Shown piece by piece: positions 57,438 to 64,000 of a stretch of 64,000 nt of DNA (the first letter of the stretch is position 1; the number at the start of each line of letters is the position of its first letter). The stretch spans positions 85,928-149,927 of the forward strand of contig CBDCYS010000055.1 in assembly GCA_965224215.1 (NCBI GenBank), read 5' to 3'. A program made the translations under genes and the position numbers. The stretch comes from CBDCYS01 sp965224215. GTDB lineage: Bacteria; Acidobacteriota; Terriglobia; Bryobacterales; UBA6623. The notes below the pieces were generated by a model that was given only the letters and a program-made list of their open reading frames with translations, ran no database searches and had not been told where the DNA came from.

Positions 57438-58180
57438 GAAAAACAACTCCGTCGTTCATCGTTCGTCTCTTGCCTGGTCATGTGGCTTTGTTGCTTGTGT
57501 TGGGTGGCCTCGCGCAGTCAGCTTACGGCCAGGCCGGTCAGCAACCGGGAACGAAGATGGGCGTCTACACTCCCGAGCAGCACGATCTTTATGACGGGAA
57601 TTTCATGCTTACCGCCGGCCGCATCCATCAGGTGGGAACGCTGAAAGATGCCCCAGGTTGGGATCACATAGGCAACGACGCCACAAACGCCCGCGCCGTC
57701 GAGGGCACGATAGACATTGACGTGGACGAAATTAAAAACGTAGGCAAGTTCGTCGCAAGGCTATCTCTGCCTGAAGGGAAACTGGTCGTCGAGATGGATC
57801 GGTTTCACGAATTCAGCCCCTGCCAAAACGGCGGTATCGCGGCGTTCATTTTCGAGCACGGTGACTCGGGCTGCGGTGACACGAACTGGCCGAAATCGAT
57901 TCTCTACGTCGCGGGTTGGGGCTACGGCCACGCGACCCTGAACGGCAAGAAACTTTACGACAACTACGAGGTGCACTTCATGGTGACCCAGGGCATGCGC
58001 AACCGCAAGACGCTGAAAGCGAACTACCCGATGCTGAACAAGAAGAGCCCGGCAGGCGCGGTGAATCCGGCAGCGCAGCAACTGGATTTCTTCATCCGGA
58101 GTCCCGAAAAAGACGAGCGCAACAGTCCGAACAGGAAGGTTTTCGACCACTTCTTCGCAATGGAAGTAACTTGGAAGTAG
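57434..58180 (+). CDS. secreted protein of unknown function
   Basis: 248 residues; I do not recognise the family. Signal peptide (HVALLLVLGGLAQSAYGQ), then a mixed domain with EGTIDIDVDEIKNVGKFVARL, a Cys pair region (FSPCQNGG, DSGCGDTNWP), WGYGHATLNGKKLYDNYEVHFMVTQGM and a C-terminal VFDHFFAMEVTWK. The strand-rich layout and several His residues (FHEF, GHATL, VHFMV) suggest a beta-sandwich ligand- or metal-binding protein. Translated with the cupredoxin-like lipoprotein (4-nt overlap), so a shared periplasmic redox role is a reasonable guess. Confidence 0.6.
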   Translation: MRKTTPSFIVRLLPGHVALLLVLGGLAQSAYGQAGQQPGTKMGVYTPEQHDLYDGNFMLTAGRIHQVGTLKDAPGWDHIGNDATNARAVEGTIDIDVDEIKNVGKFVARLSLPEGKLVVEMDRFHEFSPCQNGGIAAFIFEHGDSGCGDTNWPKSILYVAGWGYGHATLNGKKLYDNYEVHFMVTQGMRNRKTLKANYPMLNKKSPAGAVNPAAQQLDFFIRSPEKDERNSPNRKVFDHFFAMEVTWK

Positions 58181-58262
58181 GTAACCGCCCGCGAACCCAA
58201 TGGCACCTCTCGATCGAGGTCAGGCCCGCGCCGGACACGAACAGCCCGGTCACAAGGCAACT

Positions 58263-59111
58263 TCAGTGGCCGGAAATGGGGCAAATGACCGCAGCCTCGC
58301 CCCGCCTCGCGATTTCTTTCTCGAAGTGGCTCACGATGAGGTCTCGCCGCCCTAGCAGTCCTTGGATTTCCGATTTCCGGAGCACATCACCCAACTTGCT
58401 TGTCAACGTTTCTAAGCTGAGCCGGGCCAGTCCGTCGTAGAACCTGCGATCGATCCTAGTGTTGGCGATGTTCTCAGGCGCCCTCAGTTTCTTGAAGACA
58501 CGGAACGCCCGGCTGAAATCGATCAGCGCGAGCGTCCAGTCTTTCGTGATCAACAGGTTGCCCAGGTTGGCGTCCGTATTGTAGACCAGCTCATTGAATA
58601 TCCTGGCCTGCTGGATTTGGTCATTCCATGCCGCTTGATCGGGAGGTTCGATCTTCTTTTGGAACCTCTCCTTTTCCAACATGAGAACGTCGTCGACCCA
58701 CCAGGTGACAGCGGCAGTCTCGGCACGCACTTTCCGCTCCACAGAGACGGGAATCATCCTGAGATTCAACATCCTGTCGAGCCGGTAGGCGGCGATGTTG
58801 TATTTGTAGCTGTCTCGAAAGTTGATCTCCACCCCGCGGGCGGTCTGAAATGTCGTTTTGTGAATGTCGACAGTCTGGATGCTGGCATCGTGGGTCAGCT
58901 TTCCATCGGAAAGCGTGGCGCGCCGGGTACCGGTAATGCCGGTCGAAACCCCTTTTGTTCGGATGATCTTCGCTTCGAGAAGAGACTTCTCTGCTTCGGC
59001 GTCTGAGAGCTTAGCCGAAGCCGCGGAATCGTTTGGCTGCGATTGAGCCGGGGAGGATAGGAGCAGGCCCGCCGCAAGCAGGGTGGAACCGATGAAGCGA
59101 GTCCCTTTCAT
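58263..59111 (-). CDS. secreted kinase-fold protein (PI3K/HipA/Fam20-like)
   Basis: 282 residues from ATG 59111, preceded by GGGGAGGAA. Signal peptide (STLLAAGLLLSSPAQSQ), then what looks like a kinase-like core: TKGVSTGITGTRRATL as a glycine-rich loop, the central block ARIFNELVYNTDANLGNLLI with Asp and two Asn as in the catalytic loop, and LALIDFSRAFR as the metal-binding Asp. This loop-plus-IDF pattern is seen in PI3K-like, HipA-like and Fam20-type kinases. A kinase outside the cytoplasm would need an ATP source, so the real phosphate donor or activity is open. No signal of transfer. Confidence 0.55.
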   Translation of the reverse strand: MKGTRFIGSTLLAAGLLLSSPAQSQPNDSAASAKLSDAEAEKSLLEAKIIRTKGVSTGITGTRRATLSDGKLTHDASIQTVDIHKTTFQTARGVEINFRDSYKYNIAAYRLDRMLNLRMIPVSVERKVRAETAAVTWWVDDVLMLEKERFQKKIEPPDQAAWNDQIQQARIFNELVYNTDANLGNLLITKDWTLALIDFSRAFRVFKKLRAPENIANTRIDRRFYDGLARLSLETLTSKLGDVLRKSEIQGLLGRRDLIVSHFEKEIARRGEAAVICPISGH

Positions 59112-59223
59112 ATGCGTTCCTCCCCCCCGCAGTACCAATCGATTGTAGCCGAAATCGAGTTTCATTTCTTCGTATCCGCGTTCCCCAGGCCACCGCAGCC
59201 GCTCGAACGGGTGCTGAGTGTGC

Positions 59224-59648
59224 TCAGACAGTCTGCATCAATGCCTTGATGTATCCAATCGCGTAGGCCCATCCAATGTAGCGGCCGTCGTCCTCTGGAA
59301 ACCTGGGCACGTGGTCTGACCGAAAGATCCGCACTTTTCCTTCATGGCCCACACCTCAACTTCCTTCCAGGGACCTCGGGCGGTGTCGGTTGAGCCATCA
59401 CGCAAGATGACGCGGCCTTCCGGTGAGTAGGTCGGCGCGTACGGCCCGGAGGCATTGACCCATTCGACGCCTATGCGCTGCATGAAGCCCAGCGTCGAGT
59501 CTTCTAGACTTCCACCGGGGAAGCCGATCTTGATGTCGCTTGCCGAGTCAGTGGCTCCAGCCACGGCTCCGGTCGCGGCGAGTGCAGCTAGCGAGGGGCT
59601 GGAGGCTAGGGCTTTGGCAAACTGTCGACGGGAGGTTCGGCGTTTCAT
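59224..59648 (-). pseudogene. Tat-exported mannonate dehydratase/xylose-isomerase-like barrel, internal deletion
   Basis: The N-terminal 110 residues read normally: Tat signal (TSRRQFAKALASSPSLAALA), then IKIGFPGGSLEDSTLGFMQRIGVEWVNASG. After WAMKEK the frame changes and only the very C-terminus is left, FRSDHVPRFPEDDGRYIGWAYAIGYIKALM, which matches the end of mannonate dehydratase (UxuA)-type TIM barrels (DDHVP...GRAYAxGYIKAL). Roughly 200 residues of barrel are missing, so the gene is dead. TAACAT lies 6 nt before the ATG with no Shine-Dalgarno. Confidence 0.65.
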
Positions 59649-59831
59649 GCGGGAATGTTAGCACGCCGGGCCAGACGATCCAACCGCTAGCGCAACGTTA
59701 CGGGCGCGACACTACTGGCCCAATAGGCCCGGCCCAACGCTACCTGCACAATAGGGGAGCCGGTATTGCGGCACTTCAACCAACCATGCCAGGGGTCGAC
59801 CCGTCCACCCGATCACGCTACGATACAGCTC

Positions 59832-61013
59832 ATGGCTGAAGTATTGGCGCCGTTGCGACCCGAGTTAAACATCATGCCTTCGCCCGTGCCCGAGCAGCCC
59901 GGTCTGCTGATGCGGGACCCTTATCGCTACAGCGATGCCGTGATCATCGTTCCGCTAGGGCTGGCTCAGACGCTCGTGCTCTTCGACGGAGAGCACACCG
60001 ACGCCGATCTAAAGGTGCTGCTGACGCGCGCCACGGGCGACATCATTCGGGCAGCAGACATCGCTCGTGATCTCATTAAAGTGCTGGAAGAAAGCGGGTT
60101 TCTCCAATCGCATCGGTTCTTCGATTTGTGTGACCGCAAGCGCCGGGAGTTCGCCGAAGCCGAGATTCGAGACCCGGCTCACGCAGGCAGTGGGTACCCA
60201 GACGACGCGGAGGAGCTGAGCGCGAAGCTGAGCGACTACGGCGCTAATCCCGAAACGTCGGAGGCCGACTCGCTGGTGGCCATAGCGGCTCCGCACGTGA
60301 GCCCGGAGGGCGGATTCAAGAGCTACGCTGCAGCCTATCGGCGGCTGAATCCCAGCTACGCAGACAAGACTTTCGTGATTCTAGGGACGTCCCATTACGG
60401 CGAGCCCGAGAAATTCGGTCTGACCCGAAAACCCTACCAGACACCCTTTGGGGCGATCGAAACGGATCGGGCATTGGTCGACCGCTTGGAGCGGCAGGCC
60501 GCGGGCGCCATCGAGATGGAAGATTACTGCCACTCGAGCGAGCACTCGATCGAGTTCCAATGCGTCTTCTTGGCGCACGTGCTGGGGACGACGGATTTTA
60601 AGATCCTGCCAATTCTTTGCGGGCCGCTGGTCGAGAGCCTGTACACCGGGAAGGCTCCAGAATCGAACGACAGCGTGCGCGGGTTTTTGGATGCGCTCGG
60701 CGATCTGGCCGACACCAGGCGCAAGGACCTCATCTGGGTGCTCGGCATCGACATGGCGCACATTGGACGGCGTTACGGCGACCAAACAGCAGCGCTTGCT
60801 GACCAAGGTCACATGATGGAAGTGCGTGAGCGCGATGTCGACCGACTAGCCCAGGTCTGCTCCGGGAACGCGGAGGGCTTTTTCGAGCTGGTCCATCCGA
60901 ATCAGGATGATTTGCGATGGTGCGGATACTCGCCCGTCTATACGTTTCTCAGCGCCGTGAAGGGCGTCGAGGGGAAGGTCCTCAGCTACGAGCAATGGAA
61001 CATTGAGGCGTAA
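59832..61013 (+). CDS. MEMO-family protein (AmmeMemoRadiSam system protein B)
   Basis: 393 residues. N-terminal extension of about 150 residues (DADLKVLLTRATGD, a PqqD-like helical region), then the MEMO domain: AAPHVSPEGGFKSYAAAY, VILGTSHYGEPEKFGL, CHSSEHSIEFQCVFL, WVLGIDMAHIGRRYG, in which the His, Asp and Cys positions of the metal site of MEMO1 are kept. Bacterial MEMO proteins are often linked with a radical-SAM and an AMMECR1 partner; neither is adjacent. TACGAT 7 nt before ATG 59832 suggests a leaderless transcript. Its stop codon falls inside the end of the following IS, so the original C-terminus may differ. Confidence 0.82.
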   Translation: MAEVLAPLRPELNIMPSPVPEQPGLLMRDPYRYSDAVIIVPLGLAQTLVLFDGEHTDADLKVLLTRATGDIIRAADIARDLIKVLEESGFLQSHRFFDLCDRKRREFAEAEIRDPAHAGSGYPDDAEELSAKLSDYGANPETSEADSLVAIAAPHVSPEGGFKSYAAAYRRLNPSYADKTFVILGTSHYGEPEKFGLTRKPYQTPFGAIETDRALVDRLERQAAGAIEMEDYCHSSEHSIEFQCVFLAHVLGTTDFKILPILCGPLVESLYTGKAPESNDSVRGFLDALGDLADTRRKDLIWVLGIDMAHIGRRYGDQTAALADQGHMMEVRERDVDRLAQVCSGNAEGFFELVHPNQDDLRWCGYSPVYTFLSAVKGVEGKVLSYEQWNIEA

Positions 61014-61048
61014 TTATCTACTTGACACAAGGTTATAACCATAGTATA

Positions 61049-61201
61049 CTATTCTTGTGATCGGGTTGTCTTCTTTCCTTTCAGTTCTTTGTCGTCCTTC
61101 TCGTGCGCTACTCGGTGAAGTTCTTCGCGTACCTTCTTCGGGAAGATCCTCCGCATCGCTTCGTCGGTCGTTAGATCCTTCTCTGGTTTCTTTCTGGTCA
61201 T
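61049..61201 (-). CDS. 50-residue basic protein in the IS
   Basis: ATG 61201 to TAG 61049-61051, divergent from the transposase gene with 4 nt between the starts. Sequence is lysine/arginine/glutamate rich (MTRKKPEKDLTTDEAMRRIF, then PKKVREELHRVAHEKDDKEL), helical and without cysteine. Similar small charged proteins occur in many genomes, sometimes as antitoxin-like partners, but I cannot assign a role. Its position between the inverted repeat and the transposase suggests regulation of transposition. Confidence 0.6.
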   Translation of the reverse strand: MTRKKPEKDLTTDEAMRRIFPKKVREELHRVAHEKDDKELKGKKTTRSQE

Positions 61202-61205
61202 AGCT

Positions 61206-62140
61206 ATGGCTTCCACCGCAAATATCGATTTGATGACGCTAATGGACCGGTTCCACTCTGAAGAGAAATGCCGCTCCTACCTTGAGGGCTTACGATGGCC
61301 CAAGGGTATACAGTGCCCACGATGCGAAAACGAGAAGATCTCTCGAATCCACAAGCGCGGACAGTTCGATTGCGACTCATGCCGGTACCAGTTCTCCGTT
61401 ACCGCCGGGACAATCTTCCATGATTCTCACTTGCCGCTTCCCAAGTGGTTCGCGGCCATCTACCTGATGTGCGAATCCCGCAAAGGGATTTCGGCCAACC
61501 AACTCAAGCGCACCCTGAAAGTAGCCTACAAGACCGCTTGGTATCTCTGCCATCGTATCCGAGCCGCCATGAAGGACGCCGACACCGAGCCCCTTGAAGG
61601 CACCGTCGAAGTCGATGAGACCTGGGTCGGCGGTAAGGCCAAGGGCATGGGCCGGGGATACACGGGGAACAAAACGATGGTTCTCGGGGCTATCGAACGC
61701 GATGGCAATATCCGGCTGACGGTCGGCAAGCGCGCAATCGCGAAACGCTTCACGGATTCATTGAGGAGCACGCCCCGGATGCCGAGAACATCTATACCGA
61801 CGACTACGAAGCCTACAAAGGCATTGGCGATGAGAAAACCAAGCACGAGAGCGTAAACCATTCCGCTGACGAGTGGGTTCGCGGCGATGTCCACACGAAC
61901 TCGATCGAGGGCGCGTTCTCGCTCTTCAAGCGGTCTGTTGTCGGTGCCTATCATAAAGTCAGCGTGAAGCATCTTCCTGCCTACCTTGATGAGTTCGAGT
62001 TTCGGTTCGACAATCGGAACAATCCGTATTTGTTTCGGGACACCCTGCTGCGGCTCATTAACTCGGACTCCCTGAAGTATAAGGATCTAATAGGGAAATC
62101 TGCTGATGACAGCACGCACGGAGCTGCTTTATCCGCTTGA
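61206..62140 (+). pseudogene. IS1595-family transposase, frameshifted
   Basis: N-terminal zinc ribbon (CPRC, CDSC) with YQFSVTAGTIFHDSHLPLP, then VDETWVGGKAKGMGRGY carrying the first catalytic Asp. At about 61740 one base is lost or gained; the second part (ETLHGFIEEHAPDAENIYTDD, HTNSIEGAFSLFKR, YLDEFEFRFDNR) is in another frame and runs to TGA 62138-62140. It belongs to the branch with a DDE/DNK-like site and NSIEG motif, different from the A and B elements. Its last 83 nt overlap the convergent passenger gene. Confidence 0.85.
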
Positions 62141-62859
62141 GAACCGCGTCCATTTCACTGTGAAATGCCCCTCCAGCCAAATCCATCTCCTGACTCATCT
62201 CTCGAATGTTCACCTGTAGACTCGCCTGAAACGATTCTAGACTAGAAATAGTCTGTTGAAGCGGAGCCCCAATAGATCGGATCAGTGGGAGAAGCGACTG
62301 AATTTCATCTGGTCCCTGCCGCTTCCGGACCCAATCAGACCATCCGGTTATGCTTTCGATGAGTAGGTCAACGTTGCGCTTTACGGGACCCGAGCGAATC
62401 CTCATAATGCTCGCCTGCCGATTGATCTTTTTTGATACCTTTACGACTCCTGCGTGGATCGCGCGGTGCGAGGATGTATCTGGACGTTTTGAAGCATTCG
62501 ACGCGATCTCGCCCATCCGCTGATTTATTGCCGTAATCTTGGGGATGTCCACTTGTAGTTGGTGAATTGCAGCCTCCGCGTCCTTTCTGAAATCCAAATA
62601 TCCCTTACGACCAACCGTCTGTAGCGGCTTTGATTTGGAGCGTTGCCAAACGACGACACCAGTGGTCACCAAGACAAGAAACAGGGTTCCGAGCGCACCT
62701 AGGCCCAAAAAAAACCCATTGCTGATCCGCTCCGGTAATCCAAGCGTATATTGTTCCACCTGCTGCTAACACGGAGTACACCACGCCAGCGTAGAAAGCC
62801 TGAAGTATAAAGTTGATAGCCTCATTGGCAATTTTCTGCCTAGCGGATGGCGATAGCAT
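62058..62859 (-). pseudogene. passenger membrane protein in the IS, homopolymer frameshift
   Basis: Starting at ATG 62859: MLSPSARQKIANEAINFILQ, a first membrane segment (AFYAGVVYSVLAAGGTIYAW), then WVFF at a run of eight T on this strand (62707-62714 on the plus strand). With seven T the frame continues into a second membrane segment (GLGALGTLFLVLVTTGVVVW) and about 200 residues of cytoplasmic, mostly helical sequence with coiled-coil character (INQRMGEIASNASKRPD, REMSQEMDLAGGAFHSEMD). Family not recognised. The lesion could be a real mutation, an assembly error in the T run, or slippage that restores the frame in part of the products. Confidence 0.6.
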
Positions 62860-62948
62860 AAAAGCGAGGCTACCACGGCACCCACCCTTGCGTCAAGTAG
62901 ATACTTACGCTTCCTTCCACCGCTTTCTGAAAAAGCCTTGCGTCTCGG

Positions 62949-64000
62949 CTAATACCGCAGCCGCTGGCTGAATTGAATCTGCCGTGCTGATCGCGCTGAA
63001 GGAATGCTTCCGAAGCCTGGCTGGTCGGAAATCCGGATCGGTAGATCAAAATTCGGACGGTTGGCCAGGTTGAAGGCCTCGACGCGAAGGTCGAGGGTGG
63101 CCGACTCGGCTAGGTGAAAGGTGCGGACCACGGCAATGTCCACGGTCGCTAGACCTGGGCCAGTGAGGATGTTGCGGCCACTGCTGCCGAATATTTCGGG
63201 CGCCGCGGTGGCGAAGGCAGCTGTGTTGAAAAAACACTCTGGTGTAGAGCGCCCGCTGCTGGGGTCGCCCACGAGATCGGGGCGGTCCGAGCCTGCGATG
63301 GCTCCGGTGTTGCCCGTATTGCTGTTGTCGAAGCTCAACTGCGGAGTGAACGGGGTGCCCGACTGAAACGCACCGATGGCGTGGAGCTGCCAATCACGAA
63401 CGAGAATATTCTTGCTAAACGGTAGCGAGTAGCTTGCCGTGAAAACGAAGCGCTGCCGCTGGTCGAAAGTTGACAGGCCCCGCTCGGCGCGCAGATTGTG
63501 ACTATTTTGAGGAAAACTCGGGTCACCGTCAGTCGAGAGAAACGCCGAGTTGTCGTCAATCGATTTCGAGATCGTATAGCCCCCTGAGAAGGCCAGCCCC
63601 GCCGCGAAACGGCGCTCCAGCGAAAACTGCGCCGAATGATAGACGGATGAGGCGGCTGATTCGAAGAGGATCACGTTCGCGAAGCCCGGTATCGGTTGCC
63701 GCAAGAAAGTGGGACCTGTTCCCGGAGTCGGCTGATTGATATCCCGCTGCCGCAGCAGCTTGGTGCCCTTCGAACCAACATAAGCCGCCCGTGCGACCAG
63801 TCGATTGGGTAAGGTTTTCTCAACCGACGCATTCCAGTGCTGCAGGTAAGGCGTGCTGAAGCTGGGGTGCATCGCGAAGGCGGTCGGAGGGGGCGAGAAA
63901 CCAGCCCCGGTTGGAAACGGGTCGTTCAACGTCAGCAGGCGCTCTTGCGAGGGGAAGAATAGGCGCAACTCGAAGAAGGGCGGATTGAAATACAGACCCG
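62949..64000 (-). CDS. Oar-like TonB-dependent receptor, C-terminal part
   Basis: Open to the right edge of the window, so the N-terminal plug and most of the barrel are missing. What is seen is the barrel end of an outer-membrane receptor of the acidobacterial Oar/carboxypeptidase-regulatory type: PYLQHWNASVEKTLPNRLVARAAYVGSKGTKLL, SLERRFAAGLAFSGGYTISKS, RQRFVFTASYSLPF, RDWQLHAIGAFQSGTPFTP, and the terminal strand QIQFSQRLRY ending in an aromatic residue. Such receptors import large or scarce nutrients using ExbBD-TonB energy. Frame is intact in the window. Confidence 0.88.
   Translation of the reverse strand, partial: GLYFNPPFFELRLFFPSQERLLTLNDPFPTGAGFSPPPTAFAMHPSFSTPYLQHWNASVEKTLPNRLVARAAYVGSKGTKLLRQRDINQPTPGTGPTFLRQPIPGFANVILFESAASSVYHSAQFSLERRFAAGLAFSGGYTISKSIDDNSAFLSTDGDPSFPQNSHNLRAERGLSTFDQRQRFVFTASYSLPFSKNILVRDWQLHAIGAFQSGTPFTPQLSFDNSNTGNTGAIAGSDRPDLVGDPSSGRSTPECFFNTAAFATAAPEIFGSSGRNILTGPGLATVDIAVVRTFHLAESATLDLRVEAFNLANRPNFDLPIRISDQPGFGSIPSARSARQIQFSQRLRY

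Larger units (their letters stand above)
61015..62901. mobile_element. 1.9-kb IS1595-type element with passenger genes
   Basis: Inverted repeats TATCTACTTGACACAAGG (61015-61032) and, at 62884-62901, its inverse with one mismatch; similarity continues outward for 7 nt (GCGTAA) to 61008 and 62908. Between them lie a 50-codon gene on the minus strand, an IS1595-type transposase on the plus strand, and a two-membrane-segment protein gene on the minus strand. No matching 8-bp flanks were found, unlike the A and B elements. It separates a MEMO gene from a TonB receptor gene. Confidence 0.75.

Overview
The window most likely comes from an Acidobacteriota genome (moderately GC-rich, free-living or sponge/soil-type lineage). 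The evidence is the family mix: a Ser/Thr kinase fused to a TolB/WD40-like propeller, Oar-like TonB-dependent receptors, DUF1501 and planctomycete-type cytochrome (PSCyt1/PSCyt2/PSD1) genes, a DUF4159 protein and many secreted lipoproteins. Planctomycete-type families alone would not separate Acidobacteriota from the PVC group; the TonB receptors and the kinase-propeller protein tip the balance. This is inference from families, not from a marker gene. No rRNA or tRNA gene was recognised.

Layout. 1-7.2 kb: end of a ParE toxin, a small secreted protein, a DUF4159 protein divergent from a broken PVC-type heme-binding gene, a glycine-zipper secreted protein, then a 1.3-kb non-coding stretch. 7.2-12.5 kb: a LodA-like quinoprotein oxidase gene followed by its LodB-like flavoprotein partner, which carries a frameshift and two tandem IS1595-type insertions in one target site. 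12.6-22.3 kb: kinase-propeller protein, galK, a glpD-like gene, a methyltransferase, an orphan TctC-type binding protein and an rfbC-rfbB pair. 22.3-28.0 kb: a compact histidine operon (hisI-hisD-hisC-HAD phosphatase-hisB-hisH-hisF) headed by a histidine-rich leader peptide and an intrinsic terminator, i.e. a classical attenuator. 28-39.3 kb: a decayed accessory block (vanadium haloperoxidase-like, membrane protein, TPR protein, TonB receptor remnant, PSCyt/PSD1, DUF1501 broken by another IS copy). 39.5-45 kb: two lipoprotein cytochromes c, a YgiT-type zinc-finger protein, a two-gene thiamine-diphosphate E1 alpha/beta pair whose alpha subunit has a twin-arginine signal, a Phd/VapC module and a broken GNAT gene. 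45.3-52.2 kb: ordinary intact genes (cvpA, a 2-hydroxyacid dehydrogenase with an enolase-superfamily enzyme, xseA, TlpA and DsbD-N proteins, a UbiA-type prenyltransferase, efp). 52.5-64 kb: a secreted hypothetical, a second broken PSCyt/PSD1 gene, a cupredoxin-like lipoprotein with an unknown partner, a secreted kinase-like protein, a deleted mannonate dehydratase-like gene, a MEMO-family gene, a 1.9-kb IS with passenger genes, and the 3' part of a TonB receptor.

Two themes run through the window. First, core metabolism is intact while more than a dozen accessory genes carry frameshifts, in-frame stops, deletions or IS insertions, which looks like genome erosion (indel sequencing errors could explain some but not all). 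Second, at least nine genes have a TAnnnT hexamer 5-8 nt before the start codon and no Shine-Dalgarno sequence, suggesting a class of leaderless transcripts that includes the his leader and the Phd antitoxin.
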